Positions 17,155-26,358 of a stretch of DNA of 64,000 nt are shown piece after piece. Within the stretch, counting starts at the first letter, position 1; each line of letters starts with the position of its first letter. The notes beneath the pieces were generated by a model. That model did not search any database, was not told the origin of the DNA, and saw nothing but the letters and a program-made list of their open reading frames with translations. The DNA lies in the NCBI GenBank assembly GCA_020846875.1, contig JADLDB010000101.1, positions 56,799-120,798 on the forward strand, read 5' to 3'. A program made the translations under genes and the position numbers. This stretch comes from Myxococcales bacterium (lineage in GTDB: Bacteria > Myxococcota > Myxococcia > Myxococcales > Myxococcaceae).

Positions 17155-17814
17155 ATGACCAACGCTCAAGTTCCCTCCTCCGAGGCCGCCGACGAGCGCA
17201 TCCTGGTGGCGGCGGGGAAGCTGTTTCGCGAGAAGGGCTTCGCGGCGACGACGGTGCGGGAAATTGCCCAGGCGGCGAGCATGCTGCCGGGCAGCCTGCA
17301 CTACCGGTACGCCTCCAAGGACGACGTGCTGGTGGCGCTGATGGAGCGCGGCGTGCGGCGGGCGATCGCGGCGGTGACGAAGGGCATCGCGGCCACGCGC
17401 GACCCGGTGGAGCGCCTCAAGCTGGGCCTGCGGGCGCACCTGGAGCTGCTCTGCCAGGGTGACGACTCGCTGTACGTGCTGCTCTACGACTTTCGATCTC
17501 TGCCCGAGGGCGCGCGGGAGGGCGTGGAGCGATCCCGCGGCCGCTACGAGGCCTTCTGGGACGGCATGCTCTACGAGGCGTGGGGCACGGGGCGATCCCG
17601 CTCGGCGCTCGATCTCGACCTGGTCCGCCAGTTCGGCATGGGGGCCATCAACTGGGTGGCCACCTGGTACCGGCCGGGCTCCGGACGCACGCCCGCGCAG
17701 ATCGCCGACGCCTTCTGGACGTACCTGGCCTTCGGGCTGATGGGCGAGGCGTCGCGGCCGGCCGACGTGGAGAGTCAATTCCAGGAGCTGCTCACGAAGT
17801 CCGGGGAGGAATGA
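17155..17814 (+). CDS. TetR/AcrR-family transcription regulator
   Basis: A 219-residue one-component repressor. Residues about 10-57 form the TetR helix-turn-helix (ERILVAAGKLFREKGFAATTVREIAQAASMLPGSLHYRYASKD, a standard HTH layout). The C-terminal helical domain (about 70-219) should bind a small ligand; none can be inferred. I chose the ATG at 17155; a GTG at 17137 is in frame and would add six residues, and the nearest AGGAG (17129-17133) fits neither start well. The stop overlaps the ATG-rich start of the diiron gene, so the two are coupled and the regulator probably controls it. A palindrome just upstream is a good operator candidate. Confidence 0.9.
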   Translation: MTNAQVPSSEAADERILVAAGKLFREKGFAATTVREIAQAASMLPGSLHYRYASKDDVLVALMERGVRRAIAAVTKGIAATRDPVERLKLGLRAHLELLCQGDDSLYVLLYDFRSLPEGAREGVERSRGRYEAFWDGMLYEAWGTGRSRSALDLDLVRQFGMGAINWVATWYRPGSGRTPAQIADAFWTYLAFGLMGEASRPADVESQFQELLTKSGEE

Positions 17815-17816
17815 AC

Positions 17817-18953
<1,137 letters not shown>

Positions 18954-18957
18954 CGGG

Positions 18958-20145
18958 CTACGGGACGAGCGCCAGCCAGGCCGGGACCAACCCATTCCGA
19001 AACACGAGCGTCGCGAGGCAGATCACCATCGCCCATCGGGCGGGCTCGGCGACGGCCTGTCGGGTGGGGTCGGCAGCGGCAGGTCTCAGGATGAGCCACG
19101 GCAGGAGCAGGAGCGCGTGCCACGCGAACGCCTGCCGGAGGTTGACGGCCATGAAGAGGAGCCAGCCCGTCAGGATCAGGTCTCGCCACGCCCGCGCATA
19201 GAGGAAGACGGCCGCGCAGATCGCCGCCGCGGAGAACAGGCCCACGCGGGACTGCCACGGCCCGGTCCAGGCCACCGGGTTGTCGAGAGGGAAAGAGGAC
19301 AGGGCGGCTGAGGCCGTCTTGAAGGTCCACAAGGCCAGGCCGCTCAAGAGCGCCGTGACGCCGGCGACGAGCCACTGCCCGCGCGTCCACTGCTTCCAGG
19401 CGCGGGCCTGGACGAGGTGCCACGCGGGAAGGAGCGCGAGGGGACCGAAGAAGAAGGCGCGGAAGTGGAAGAAGGCCGCGATGGAATAGGCGAGCAGCGC
19501 AAGCAGCCACTGTCTGCGGCTGAGGAAGAGGGCGAAGAGCGCCAGCGGCACGAGGGCGATCGAGTCGTAGAAGCCCTCGAGGGCCCAGTGGATGGCCTCG
19601 AAGTAGACGAGCACGGTCGCGAGGATGGCGGGAGGCGACGAGTCCCAGGCTGCCCGCGCGAAGAAGAGCACCGCCAGGTGGGCGTACAGCACGAAGAACC
19701 AGACGAGGAGCCGGGTCGCGTTTCGGAACTCGAGCTCGGTCCATTGATACAGCAACGCCACCGGGAGCACGGCGACGAAATCTCCCGGGGGATAGGGGCG
19801 GGGGAGGTGGCTCCAGCTGACCGCGATGGGCTTGCGGGCGGAGCCTGTCGGCAGGCGGAACTGCTCGCCGCCTCCGCGAAGCTCGGGTGGCAGCGAGGCG
19901 CGCTCCTCCGGCGTCAACGGGCCCAGGGCCTGGGCGATGGGCGTCTGCCAGACGTCGACGCCGCCGAAGAGGAACGCCCGGCACGCGTTCATGTGGGCGT
20001 AGTGGTCGGAGTACCAGCCGCGAGAAAGATCTCCCAGCGTGTGCAGCCGGGGCTGGTTGACGAGGTAGATGGTCCACCCGATGAGCGAGATGCCCAGGAA
20101 GTAGACCAGCGGTCGCGGCGTGGGCCCCCAGTCCGGAAGACGCAT
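18958..20145 (-). CDS. Polytopic membrane protein, GT-C glycosyltransferase-like
   Basis: A 395-residue integral membrane protein with about ten hydrophobic helices. The first loop after helix 1 carries WYSDHYAHMNACRAFLFGG, an acidic/His loop in the place where GT-C glycosyltransferases (mannosyltransferase types using lipid-linked sugars) have their catalytic Asp. A large periplasmic loop follows (about 60-125), then alternating helices and short loops with many Trp and Arg residues. No family signature is certain, so the assignment is by topology. It ends 4 nt from the convergent diiron gene. The island starts upstream of it, after 20145. Confidence 0.55.
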   Translation of the reverse strand: MRLPDWGPTPRPLVYFLGISLIGWTIYLVNQPRLHTLGDLSRGWYSDHYAHMNACRAFLFGGVDVWQTPIAQALGPLTPEERASLPPELRGGGEQFRLPTGSARKPIAVSWSHLPRPYPPGDFVAVLPVALLYQWTELEFRNATRLLVWFFVLYAHLAVLFFARAAWDSSPPAILATVLVYFEAIHWALEGFYDSIALVPLALFALFLSRRQWLLALLAYSIAAFFHFRAFFFGPLALLPAWHLVQARAWKQWTRGQWLVAGVTALLSGLALWTFKTASAALSSFPLDNPVAWTGPWQSRVGLFSAAAICAAVFLYARAWRDLILTGWLLFMAVNLRQAFAWHALLLLPWLILRPAAADPTRQAVAEPARWAMVICLATLVFRNGLVPAWLALVP

Positions 20146-20245
20146 TCCCTCGGAGCTTATGGCTACTCGATCAACCGAAGTCGAGCCCCCAGCGGCCCGA
20201 TGATCGCCGCGCCGCCGACGTCATCCCGGTGTCGCTGATGGGTCA

Positions 20246-20286
20246 CGCAGCGCGACTCCGCTGGGGTCCAGGTGGCGTGGTCGCCC
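20246..20286. repeat. 41-nt imperfect direct repeat, left copy
   Basis: Matches 23733-23773 at 36 of 41 positions in the same orientation. On the minus strand both copies read DHATWxPAExRC. The right copy lies inside the DUF2505-like gene; the left copy has no continuing homology. The pair brackets the island. Confidence 0.6.
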
Positions 20287-20484
20287 GGCCTGGAACGTCC
20301 GGTCGACGGCCAGGGCCTCATCGAGCCCGACGCGGGCGTCGACCCCAACTACGACGGCGGCTGCGGCTCGCCGGTGCCCGGCAACCCCACCATTCGCCGG
20401 CTCTGCGCGGTGCCCACCGACAACGAGTGCAACGGCGCGACGAACGTGGCCGGAGGCATCTTCTTCGAAGGCGGCAAGCCCTGA
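20272..20484 (+). CDS. Possible small protein or gene remnant
   Basis: A 70-codon open frame from a GTG start. It encodes a Gly/Pro/Asp-rich chain with three cysteines (GGCGS, RRLCAV, DNECNG) and the ending NVAGGIFFEGGKP. There is no clear Shine-Dalgarno and no recognised family. The cysteine spacing resembles the tail of secreted myxobacterial proteins, so it may be the end of a lost longer gene. Low confidence that it is expressed. Confidence 0.2.
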   Translation: MAWSPGLERPVDGQGLIEPDAGVDPNYDGGCGSPVPGNPTIRRLCAVPTDNECNGATNVAGGIFFEGGKP

Positions 20485-20617
20485 CGGCGCGTCTCACCGG
20501 CGACGACGCCTGCGCTTCACGAGGCGCTTGAGGAGGCCGGGCTGCGGGCGACGCGGGGCCGCACCGACTCGAGGTGGGCGGCGGTGTCCAACGCGCGCCG
20601 CGTGGCGCACGAGGGGC

Positions 20618-20656
20618 CTTGCAGGAGGCGCAGGCGAGCTCGACGAAGCCGTAGCG
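20618..20656 (-). mobile_element. Possible remnant of an IS91-like transposase zinc-binding motif
   Basis: The minus strand reads RYGFVELACASCK. IS91/ISCR-type transposases start with a zinc-binding region of the pattern [HY]GFxxLxCxxC. The rest of the domain is not recognisable in any frame, so this is a hint only. Confidence 0.2.
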
Positions 20657-20714
20657 CACGGCGCCGCGAGGCGGTCCCGTCGCGCCTGTGGCGGACGCCT
20701 CGAGGTGCACTCCG

Positions 20715-22628
20715 TCAGTCCGCGTGGCCGCCGAGGTTGACGTTGAGGTTCTGCTGCAGGTTCAGCAGCTCCGCGGAGTACGCCGAGTCGAAGGCGGAGC
20801 GCAGGCCCGCCTGGTTCAACTCGGTGGCCAGGGCTTCGACCCGGCCGGCGAAGGAGTCGTACAGCACCCCGGCCAGCGCCTGGTCAGGGCGCTCGGGGTT
20901 CTCTGTGATGGCGTCGTAGATCTTCTCGGCCAGCGCCTCACTGAGGGAGCCCGCCCCCGGGAGTCCCCCGAGCGGCGTCTTGCCCACCAGCAGGCTCACC
21001 AGGCCGGCGAACTGCTGGCGGGACTCCTCGCTGGCGCGGATCTGCTCGGAGTAGTCCGTCAAGGCCAGGGCGGCCCCGCCCGAGGCGCTCGCGGTCAAGC
21101 GGCCGAACTGGGCCAGCGCCCGCTCCTGTTCCAGCGAGCCCGCCGGCGCCGAGCGCGCAGCGTCAAGGAAGCGGTCCGCCTGGTTGCCCAGCGCGGCGCG
21201 CACCGCGGGCCCGAGGTCCTGGCGGCGGTCCATCCAGATGCCTTGCGCGTCCGGGTTGAAGAGCGTCTGGCTGATGAAGCGGCTCAGGGTCTCGGTCCTG
21301 GCCACGCCGTCAGCGGCCCCGGTGTAGTAATCCACCAGCTCGCTGGCGTGCGCAGTGAAGAGGCGCCCGGACGACGCCAGGGCGCTGCGCTCCCACTGCT
21401 CCGCCAGCGGTCCGCCGACCTCTTCGTAGGGGGCCTTGTCGTTGAACTCGACCAGCGCCTCGAACGCCTCCCGGCGCGCCTCGGGCGTGTTCAGGTTGGC
21501 CTCGCGGAGCTCCGGGCTGGACGAGTAGGCGATCGCCGCCGCCGCGCGGTCCAGGCCGTCGCCACCGTCGCGGGCCCACAGCGCGTCGGCCAGAGCCTCC
21601 ACCGTGCCGCCGGTGCCCCCGCCCCCGTTCTGCAGCACCGCGAGGAAGCGCTGGGCGCCGTTGCCGGCCCCGTTCGTGTCGGCGATGCGGAGCAGATCGT
21701 CCGCGGTGATGGCGCCGTCCGTGAAGGCCTGCTGCAGCGCCTCGCCGATGACGCGCTGGTCCTTCAAGAGGCCTCCATAGCCGCCGTCGTTGTTGCGCGA
21801 CGCGTCGTTGGCGAAGAAGGCCAGCTGGCCGCCGTCCTCGCGGGCCAGGGTCTGGATGATGGCGTTGCGCTCGGCCTGGTTGAGGTTGGGGTTGGTCAGC
21901 GCGCCGGCCAGCTGCGACTCATTGAGGGGCAGGTCGGCGCGGATCGTCTGCAGCGCCAGCTCGACCTTCCCCTGATCCACCGTCGGGGCACCCGAGCCGC
22001 TGTCCGCCACCATCATCGATTGCAGCGCGGGCGGCAGATGGGCGCGCTCGAGCGCGGCCTTTCGCTGAGCGCTGCCCGGCGGCGCTGACAGAATGGCGTG
22101 CGCGTCCTTCCCCGCGACGACGCCTCGCGGCTGGTAGTGGCCGTCGGGGTCGAAGCGGGCCAGCGAGTCGTACGACTTCCCCGTCACCGGGTCGGTGTAC
22201 TTCCCGTTCTCGCGCAACAGCACGTGGCCCGACGCGCCTTCCTTCCCCGGCCGCGTGTCCTGGAGGAACACCACGTCGGTGCGCGCGCGCTGGTCCGCCG
22301 GCATCTGGCGCAGCCGGTCGGCCGCGAGGTCCAGGCAGTTCACCTTCGCGTCGGTGGCATTCTCGGTGAGGAGCGACGACGCCTGAGACTGCAGCCCGCT
22401 GGCGCCCAGCGCCTTCGTCGCCCTCTCACGCAGCGCGCGCCCAACGCCTTTCGACAGCTCGTCCTTCGCCAGCGGCCGAGTCCGGGGCAGCTTCGGCGCC
22501 GCCTTCTTCGCCGCGACCTCGGCGGCCTTTCTCGCGGCCTCCGCGGCCTTCCGGGCAGCCTCTGCGGCGGTGCGTCGGGCTGCTTCAGCGGCTCGGCGGG
22601 CGGCGTCGCGGTCGATTCGGCTCACCAT
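20715..22628 (-). CDS. Unknown large protein with Ala/Lys N-terminus and papain-like Cys-His-Asp domain
   Basis: I recognise no named family for this 637-residue protein. Residues 9-45 are tandem AARKAAEAARR-type units that would form a long positively charged amphipathic helix. Residues about 85-155 look like a papain-like or transglutaminase-like domain: C98 in KVNCLDLAAD, H135 in SGHVLLREN and D146 in YTDPVTGKSY give the Cys-His-Asp order. The remaining 480 residues are helical and Ala/Asp-rich with no catalytic motif I can name. There is no signal peptide. GGAGGAG lies about 7 nt before the ATG at 22628, so the start is firm. It is flanked by mobile-element remains and may be an acquired effector or toxin-like protein, but that is inference. 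Confidence 0.7.
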   Translation of the reverse strand: MVSRIDRDAARRAAEAARRTAAEAARKAAEAARKAAEVAAKKAAPKLPRTRPLAKDELSKGVGRALRERATKALGASGLQSQASSLLTENATDAKVNCLDLAADRLRQMPADQRARTDVVFLQDTRPGKEGASGHVLLRENGKYTDPVTGKSYDSLARFDPDGHYQPRGVVAGKDAHAILSAPPGSAQRKAALERAHLPPALQSMMVADSGSGAPTVDQGKVELALQTIRADLPLNESQLAGALTNPNLNQAERNAIIQTLAREDGGQLAFFANDASRNNDGGYGGLLKDQRVIGEALQQAFTDGAITADDLLRIADTNGAGNGAQRFLAVLQNGGGGTGGTVEALADALWARDGGDGLDRAAAAIAYSSSPELREANLNTPEARREAFEALVEFNDKAPYEEVGGPLAEQWERSALASSGRLFTAHASELVDYYTGAADGVARTETLSRFISQTLFNPDAQGIWMDRRQDLGPAVRAALGNQADRFLDAARSAPAGSLEQERALAQFGRLTASASGGAALALTDYSEQIRASEESRQQFAGLVSLLVGKTPLGGLPGAGSLSEALAEKIYDAITENPERPDQALAGVLYDSFAGRVEALATELNQAGLRSAFDSAYSAELLNLQQNLNVNLGGHAD

Positions 22629-22660
22629 GGGGGACTCCTCCAGCGTCGGGGGTGTCCGGA

Positions 22661-22677
22661 TTCTCGAATTCTGAGAA
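22661..22677. promoter_or_regulatory. AT-rich near-palindrome upstream of the island gene
   Basis: TTCTC-GAATTCT-GAGAA lies 33 nt upstream of the island gene, in an unusually AT-rich patch (22661-22712) for this genome. It could be an operator or a relic of the element end. Confidence 0.3.
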
Positions 22678-22708
22678 CGCTCGACTTCCCGCGGCCTTGT
22701 AAAATCGA

Positions 22709-23330
22709 TTGACGCCCCCCAGACGGGTGCAGCGACGGGGGCGGAAGCTGCGCGGCTCGCTCCTGCGGCTGTGGCGCCGGTGGTGCGCGCAGGCGGTAGT
22801 GGCCGAGCCGCCGAGGCGCTTCGCCTGGAACCGCACGCCCGCCGCCGTCGAGGAGCGGCTCGTTCACCTCCACGTCGAGGCGCCGCTACCGGGAGCTGGT
22901 CAGCTCGCCTCGGTGGCACGCCGAGTCCTGGGCTTCGTCGGCACTCTCGAGACGGTGCGCCGAATTCTGCTGCGCCGTCAGTCGCTGGTGGTGGAGTTCG
23001 ACGAGGCGAAGCGGCGTCGCCACCGCCGCATCCACGTGACGCGGAGGCTGGCCTTGTGGGGCGCCGACTTCACGCTGGTGTGGGTGCTGGGCTTCTTCCC
23101 AGTCTGGCTGCTCGGCGTCACCGACTACTACGGCAGCCGCGTCGTCGCCTTCGAGGTGGTGCGCTTCGCCTCCGACTTCCTGCAGTGGCACAACCGCGAC
23201 CGGCCCCACTCCTCCTGGGACGGCCGAACGCCCGACGAGGTGTGGCTCGGCCGCAAGCCCTGTCTCCGCCCGCGCGGTCGCGTCCACTACTTCGACGGCC
23301 ACCTCCACTGGTGGCGCTGCGGGTACCTCC
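22709..23330 (+). pseudogene. Transposase pseudogene (integrase-core DDE type) with internal deletion
   Basis: One open frame carries both ends of an IS-type transposase. The N-terminal helix-turn-helix region runs through NRTPAAVEERLVHLHVEAPL. RRPL-like LALWGADFTLVWVLGFFPVWLLGVTDYYGSR is the first part of the integrase core with the first catalytic Asp. The C-terminal part is FLQWHNRDRPHSSWDGRTPDEVWLGRK, ending near RVHYFDGHLHWWRCG. The roughly 70 residues that should lie between RVVAFE and DFLQWHN, carrying the second Asp and the Glu, are missing in frame (junction about 23155-23180). The protein cannot transpose. The frame then runs on antisense to the next gene. No terminal inverted repeats are obvious. 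Confidence 0.8.
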
Positions 23331-23475
23331 CGGCGCCGGGGATGACGTCGGCCCGGCGCCTTCGCTCACCACCCGTCTGCGTGCCGTGCGTGAATCCAGG
23401 TGCCAGAGCGCGGCGATCGCGTTCGGGAACCCGACTTCGATCGCGTGGGCAGTACACCCGACGGGTTCCGGCACC

Positions 23476-24000
23476 TCATTTTCGAGAGGCGAGGAACTTC
23501 TCCACGCCCTGCGCGACGGTGACGAAGTTGGGGCGGATGCGCCCCACCAGGAAGCTCTCCACTGCGGGCCCCACCGTACCCGCCAGCAATCGCGGCACGC
23601 CCCTCACCTTCGTCGCGTCCACCTTGAGCTCGCCGAAGATGCGCAGCTCGGTGTGCCCGTTCACGTCCCGGTACTCGTTGTGCCCGCGCGCGTCGACGGC
23701 GTCCTTGAAGGCCGGCACCACCGTCATCCACTCGCAGCGCCACTCCGCGGGCTTCCAGGTGGCGTGGTCGTCCCACTCCAGCAGATCCTCGGACAGGAAC
23801 TTCCGCACCACGCCGGGGATCTCCCCGCCGCCCTTCCACCGGTTGATCAGCTTCGTCACCTCGCCCTCTTCGGTGCGCTGGCTCACGGTGATGGCGCGCA
23901 CGTTCTCGAGGTACGGCACCAGGTCCGGCAGGTGATCGCGGTAGGCGGCGAAGACCTGCTCACGGGGAAAGGCGATGCGGGCGGTCACTTCGATCTTCAT
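23476..24000 (-). CDS. DUF2505/SRPBCC-fold protein
   Basis: A 174-residue soluble protein with the START-like (SRPBCC) layout of the DUF2505 family: N-terminal MKIEVTARIAFPREQVFAAYRDHLPDLVPYLENV, a middle strand region around LLEWDDHATWKPAEWRC, and a C-terminal long helix (VGRIRPNFVTVAQGVEKFL). This fold binds hydrophobic ligands; the ligand is unknown. The start is the ATG at 24000. The gene lies 23 nt after the putative envelope protein gene on the same strand. Its 3' half carries the right copy of the 41-nt repeat that brackets the island. Confidence 0.75.
   Translation of the reverse strand: MKIEVTARIAFPREQVFAAYRDHLPDLVPYLENVRAITVSQRTEEGEVTKLINRWKGGGEIPGVVRKFLSEDLLEWDDHATWKPAEWRCEWMTVVPAFKDAVDARGHNEYRDVNGHTELRIFGELKVDATKVRGVPRLLAGTVGPAVESFLVGRIRPNFVTVAQGVEKFLASRK
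23733..23773. repeat. 41-nt imperfect direct repeat, right copy (inside DUF2505-like gene)
   Basis: Pairs with 20246-20286 (36 of 41 identical). It encodes DHATWKPAEWRC on the minus strand within an intact gene, so this is probably the parent copy. Confidence 0.6.
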
Positions 24001-24023
24001 GAGTGCGCTCCTGGGGGACTTCG

Positions 24024-25049
24024 TCAATACACGTCGTCGTCGCTGGAGCGGCGCTTCTTCGCGCCGCCCTCGTCCTCGTCGCCCTCGTCGTCGCCGCCGC
24101 GCCGCTTCTTCGCAGGGGCCTCGTCCTCCGCCTCGTCCTCGTCCTCGTCCTCCTCGCCCCGGCGTCTCTTCGCCTTCCGCTCCGCCGCCTCCTCTTCCTC
24201 CACCTCCGACGTCGTCTTCTCGCGCCTGGGCGAGGCCACCGCGATGCTGAAGCCGGGGAAGACGGCCCACCCGAAGCCGCCGCCGCCCGACAGCACGTTG
24301 TCCGGGCTGCCCATGATCCGCGTGGTGGTGGTGCTGGCCAGCCCCGGCGTCACGCAGAAGGCCACCTCCGGCCGCAGGTGCACCATCCCGAAGGCGATGT
24401 CCATGCCCACCGAGGCGGCGATCTGGTGCCCGGTGGTGAAGGTGACCGTCTCCACGTTGTCGGTGGTGCCGCCGGTGCCGACCTGCGAGGTGGCGCGGCT
24501 GCGCAGCATCTGAAAGTCGTAGCCCACGCCCGCGTAGAAGCCGCTGCGGTGCGACACCAACAGCTTGAGCCCTCCCAGGAAGCTGAAGGCGTTGTTGGAG
24601 GTGGGGCTGACCGGCTGCTGCACCCCCGTGGGCCCCGCCGCGTACACGGTGCTGCCGTAGCTGCCGTAGCCGACGGCCACCTCGGGGAGGATCGCGAAGT
24701 GCGCCACCTTCGACTTGTTCACCGTCCACTTCACGCCGGGCTGCAGGCCCGCCGGGCTGGCGTGCACGTTGAGCCCCACCTGATCGGTGAAGCCGTACTG
24801 CAGGTTGGCCTCGGCCCCGGGCAGCGCCACGCCGCCGGTGCCCTTCTGGTTGGTGACCGTCTCACCAGCCGGCGTGGAGGTGGTGTAGGGCGGGTCGCTC
24901 TGCCCGCCGAACTGCACGCCGGTGAAGACGCCCACCTCCATCGCGCCGCGGCCCACCGGCGCCGCCATCTGCCCCAGGGTCATCGAGTGCGGCACCACGC
25001 AGCCCGCCGACGACACCAGCGCCAACGCCAAGCCGAGCCAGGAACGCAT
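24024..25049 (-). CDS. Putative envelope lipoprotein/beta-barrel-like protein with charged repeat tail
   Basis: A 341-residue exported protein. [17 protein letters not shown] gives a lipobox Cys at residue 17. Residues about 35-270 alternate hydrophobic and polar residues with many Gly and Tyr, as in outer-membrane beta-barrels (e.g. [17 protein letters not shown], [30 protein letters not shown]). The last 70 residues are unusual: three units of Lys/Arg cluster plus acidic run ([41 protein letters not shown]). The tail probably is unstructured. The function is unknown. The gene is divergent from ruvB with 52 nt between. Confidence 0.65.
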   Translation of the reverse strand: MRSWLGLALALVSSAGCVVPHSMTLGQMAAPVGRGAMEVGVFTGVQFGGQSDPPYTTSTPAGETVTNQKGTGGVALPGAEANLQYGFTDQVGLNVHASPAGLQPGVKWTVNKSKVAHFAILPEVAVGYGSYGSTVYAAGPTGVQQPVSPTSNNAFSFLGGLKLLVSHRSGFYAGVGYDFQMLRSRATSQVGTGGTTDNVETVTFTTGHQIAASVGMDIAFGMVHLRPEVAFCVTPGLASTTTTRIMGSPDNVLSGGGGFGWAVFPGFSIAVASPRREKTTSEVEEEEAAERKAKRRRGEEDEDEDEAEDEAPAKKRRGGDDEGDEDEGGAKKRRSSDDDVY

Positions 25050-25101
25050 CGTCTCTCCTTCGAAGAAAAGTCAGGCGCGCATGCTACAAGCTGGGCCGCG
25101 A

Positions 25102-26148
25102 ATGGCACGGAGAACCGGCTCAGACGACGACGCCCACGCGCTCGACCCCGCCCTCGCCAGCGACGAGCAGCGGCTCGAAGCCAGCCTCCGGCCGCGCACC
25201 TTCGAGGAGTACGTGGGGCAGGGGAAGGTGGTCGAGAAGCTCAAGGTCTACGTGAAGGCCGCCAAGGCCCGCGGCGAGGCGCTCGATCACTGCCTCTTCT
25301 CCGGCCCGCCCGGTCTGGGCAAGACGTCGCTGGCGCACATCATCACCGCGGAGCTGGGCGTGGCGCTCCATGTCACCAGCGGCCCGGCCCTGGAGAAGAA
25401 GGGAGATCTGGCCGGCTTCCTCACCAACCTCGCCCCGCGCGACGTGCTCTTCATCGACGAAATCCACCGCCTCTCCGCCGCCATCGAGGAGTACCTGTAC
25501 CCGGCGATGGAGGACTTCCGGCTGGACATCACCATCGACTCCGGGCCCGCCGCCCGCGCGATGAAGATCGACCTGCCGCCCTTCACCTTGATCGGCGCCA
25601 CCACCCGCACCGGGCTGCTCACCTCGCCCCTGCGCGACCGCTTCCAGATCCAGGAGCGCCTCGACTACTACACGCCTGCAGATCTCGAGCGGATCCTCAC
25701 CCGCAGCGCCCGGATCCTCCACGTGAAGCTGGACGACGAAGGCGGCCGGGAGATCGCCCGCCGCAGCCGCGGCACCCCCCGCATCGCCAACCGCCTCTTG
25801 CGCCGCCTGCGCGACTTCGCCGAGGTGGAGGGCACCGGCGTCATCACCCGATCCCTGGCCGACACCGCGCTGCGCCGGCTGGACATCGATCCGTCCGGCC
25901 TCGATCAGATGGATCGCCGCATCCTCCTGTCCATCATCGAGAAGTTCTCCGGCGGGCCCGTCGGTGTCGAGACCATCGCCGCCGCCGTCGGCGAGGAGCG
26001 CGACACCATCGAAGATGTGTATGAGCCCTACCTGCTCCAGGAAGGCCTCCTCACCAGGACTCCCCGCGGCCGGGTCGCCACCGCCCGCGCCTGGGAGTAC
26101 TTTGGGAAGATCGCTCCCCGATCCACCTCTCAGGGCGATCTCTTCTAG
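25102..26148 (+). CDS. ruvB: Holliday junction branch-migration DNA helicase RuvB
   Basis: AAA+ ATPase that drives branch migration of Holliday junctions with RuvA in recombination repair. The 348 residues carry Walker A GPPGLGKT (68-75), Walker [10 protein letters not shown], the RuvB landmark [12 protein letters not shown] near the N-terminus, [17 protein letters not shown] (sensor/arginine finger region) and a C-terminal winged helix. I chose the ATG at 25102 ([10 protein letters not shown]); an ATG at 25081 is also in frame and neither has a strong Shine-Dalgarno. ruvA and ruvC are not in the window. It is followed by a hairpin and the lpxC leader. Confidence 0.95.
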   Translation: MARRTGSDDDAHALDPALASDEQRLEASLRPRTFEEYVGQGKVVEKLKVYVKAAKARGEALDHCLFSGPPGLGKTSLAHIITAELGVALHVTSGPALEKKGDLAGFLTNLAPRDVLFIDEIHRLSAAIEEYLYPAMEDFRLDITIDSGPAARAMKIDLPPFTLIGATTRTGLLTSPLRDRFQIQERLDYYTPADLERILTRSARILHVKLDDEGGREIARRSRGTPRIANRLLRRLRDFAEVEGTGVITRSLADTALRRLDIDPSGLDQMDRRILLSIIEKFSGGPVGVETIAAAVGEERDTIEDVYEPYLLQEGLLTRTPRGRVATARAWEYFGKIAPRSTSQGDLF

Positions 26149-26150
26149 CG

Positions 26151-26172
26151 ATCGCGACCTCGAAGTCGCGAT
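26151..26172 (+). terminator. Hairpin after ruvB
   Basis: ATCGCGAC (26151-26158) pairs perfectly with GTCGCGAT (26165-26172) around a 6-nt loop, 3 nt past the ruvB stop. No T-tract follows, so it may act as a weak terminator or 3' stabiliser. Confidence 0.4.
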
Positions 26173-26188
26173 ACCTAACCCACGAAAA

Positions 26189-26217
26189 TTCTGGCGTTTC
26201 TGTCAGGCTTCCAGAAA
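26189..26217 (+). promoter_or_regulatory. lpxC: Inverted repeat 1 in lpxC leader
   Basis: TTCTGG (26189-26194) pairs with CCAGAA (26211-26216); an alternative inner pairing is TTTCTG (26198-26203) with CAGAAA (26212-26217). The two pairings exclude each other. Confidence 0.3.
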
Positions 26218-26224
26218 TCCGAAG

Positions 26225-26242
26225 TGGAGCATCCATGCTCCA
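26225..26242 (+). promoter_or_regulatory. lpxC: Perfect 8-bp palindrome in lpxC leader
   Basis: TGGAGCAT-CC-ATGCTCCA lies 117 nt before the lpxC start, in a stretch more AT-rich than its surroundings. The 2-nt centre is too tight for a good RNA loop, so a dimeric DNA-binding protein site is more likely. Confidence 0.4.
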
Positions 26243-26272
26243 TACAGTAATTTCGCGAGGTTTTTCGAGACG

Positions 26273-26294
26273 ATGTGCCACTTTCGTGGCATAT
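26273..26294 (+). promoter_or_regulatory. lpxC: Hairpin in lpxC leader
   Basis: ATGTGCCAC-TTTC-GTGGCATAT: a 9-pair stem (one G-U) with a 4-nt loop, 65 nt before the lpxC start. It is a plausible RNA element in the 5' leader. Confidence 0.4.
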
Positions 26295-26358
26295 GCATTG
26301 CCTCACAACGCGCCGCAGCAACGACACCGACGCGGGACGGGACATGGCCGGAGAGGGA

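Larger units (their letters stand above)
20146..20714. other. 569-bp gap with gene debris (left edge of island)
   Basis: No convincing intact gene fills this stretch. It holds one copy of a 41-nt repeat (20246-20286), a short open frame (20272-20484) and, on the minus strand, a fragment that resembles a transposase zinc-binding motif. Codon structure is poor after about 20485. It looks like a decayed insertion boundary. Confidence 0.5.

Noticed and set aside
23331..23935. Continuation of the transposase frame past its normal end
   Set aside because: This part is antisense to the DUF2505-like gene, which has real homology; the transposase homology stops near 23330.
24003..26024. 673-codon plus-strand frame across ruvB and its neighbour
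   Set aside because: It is antisense to the envelope gene and off-frame over ruvB; no homology.
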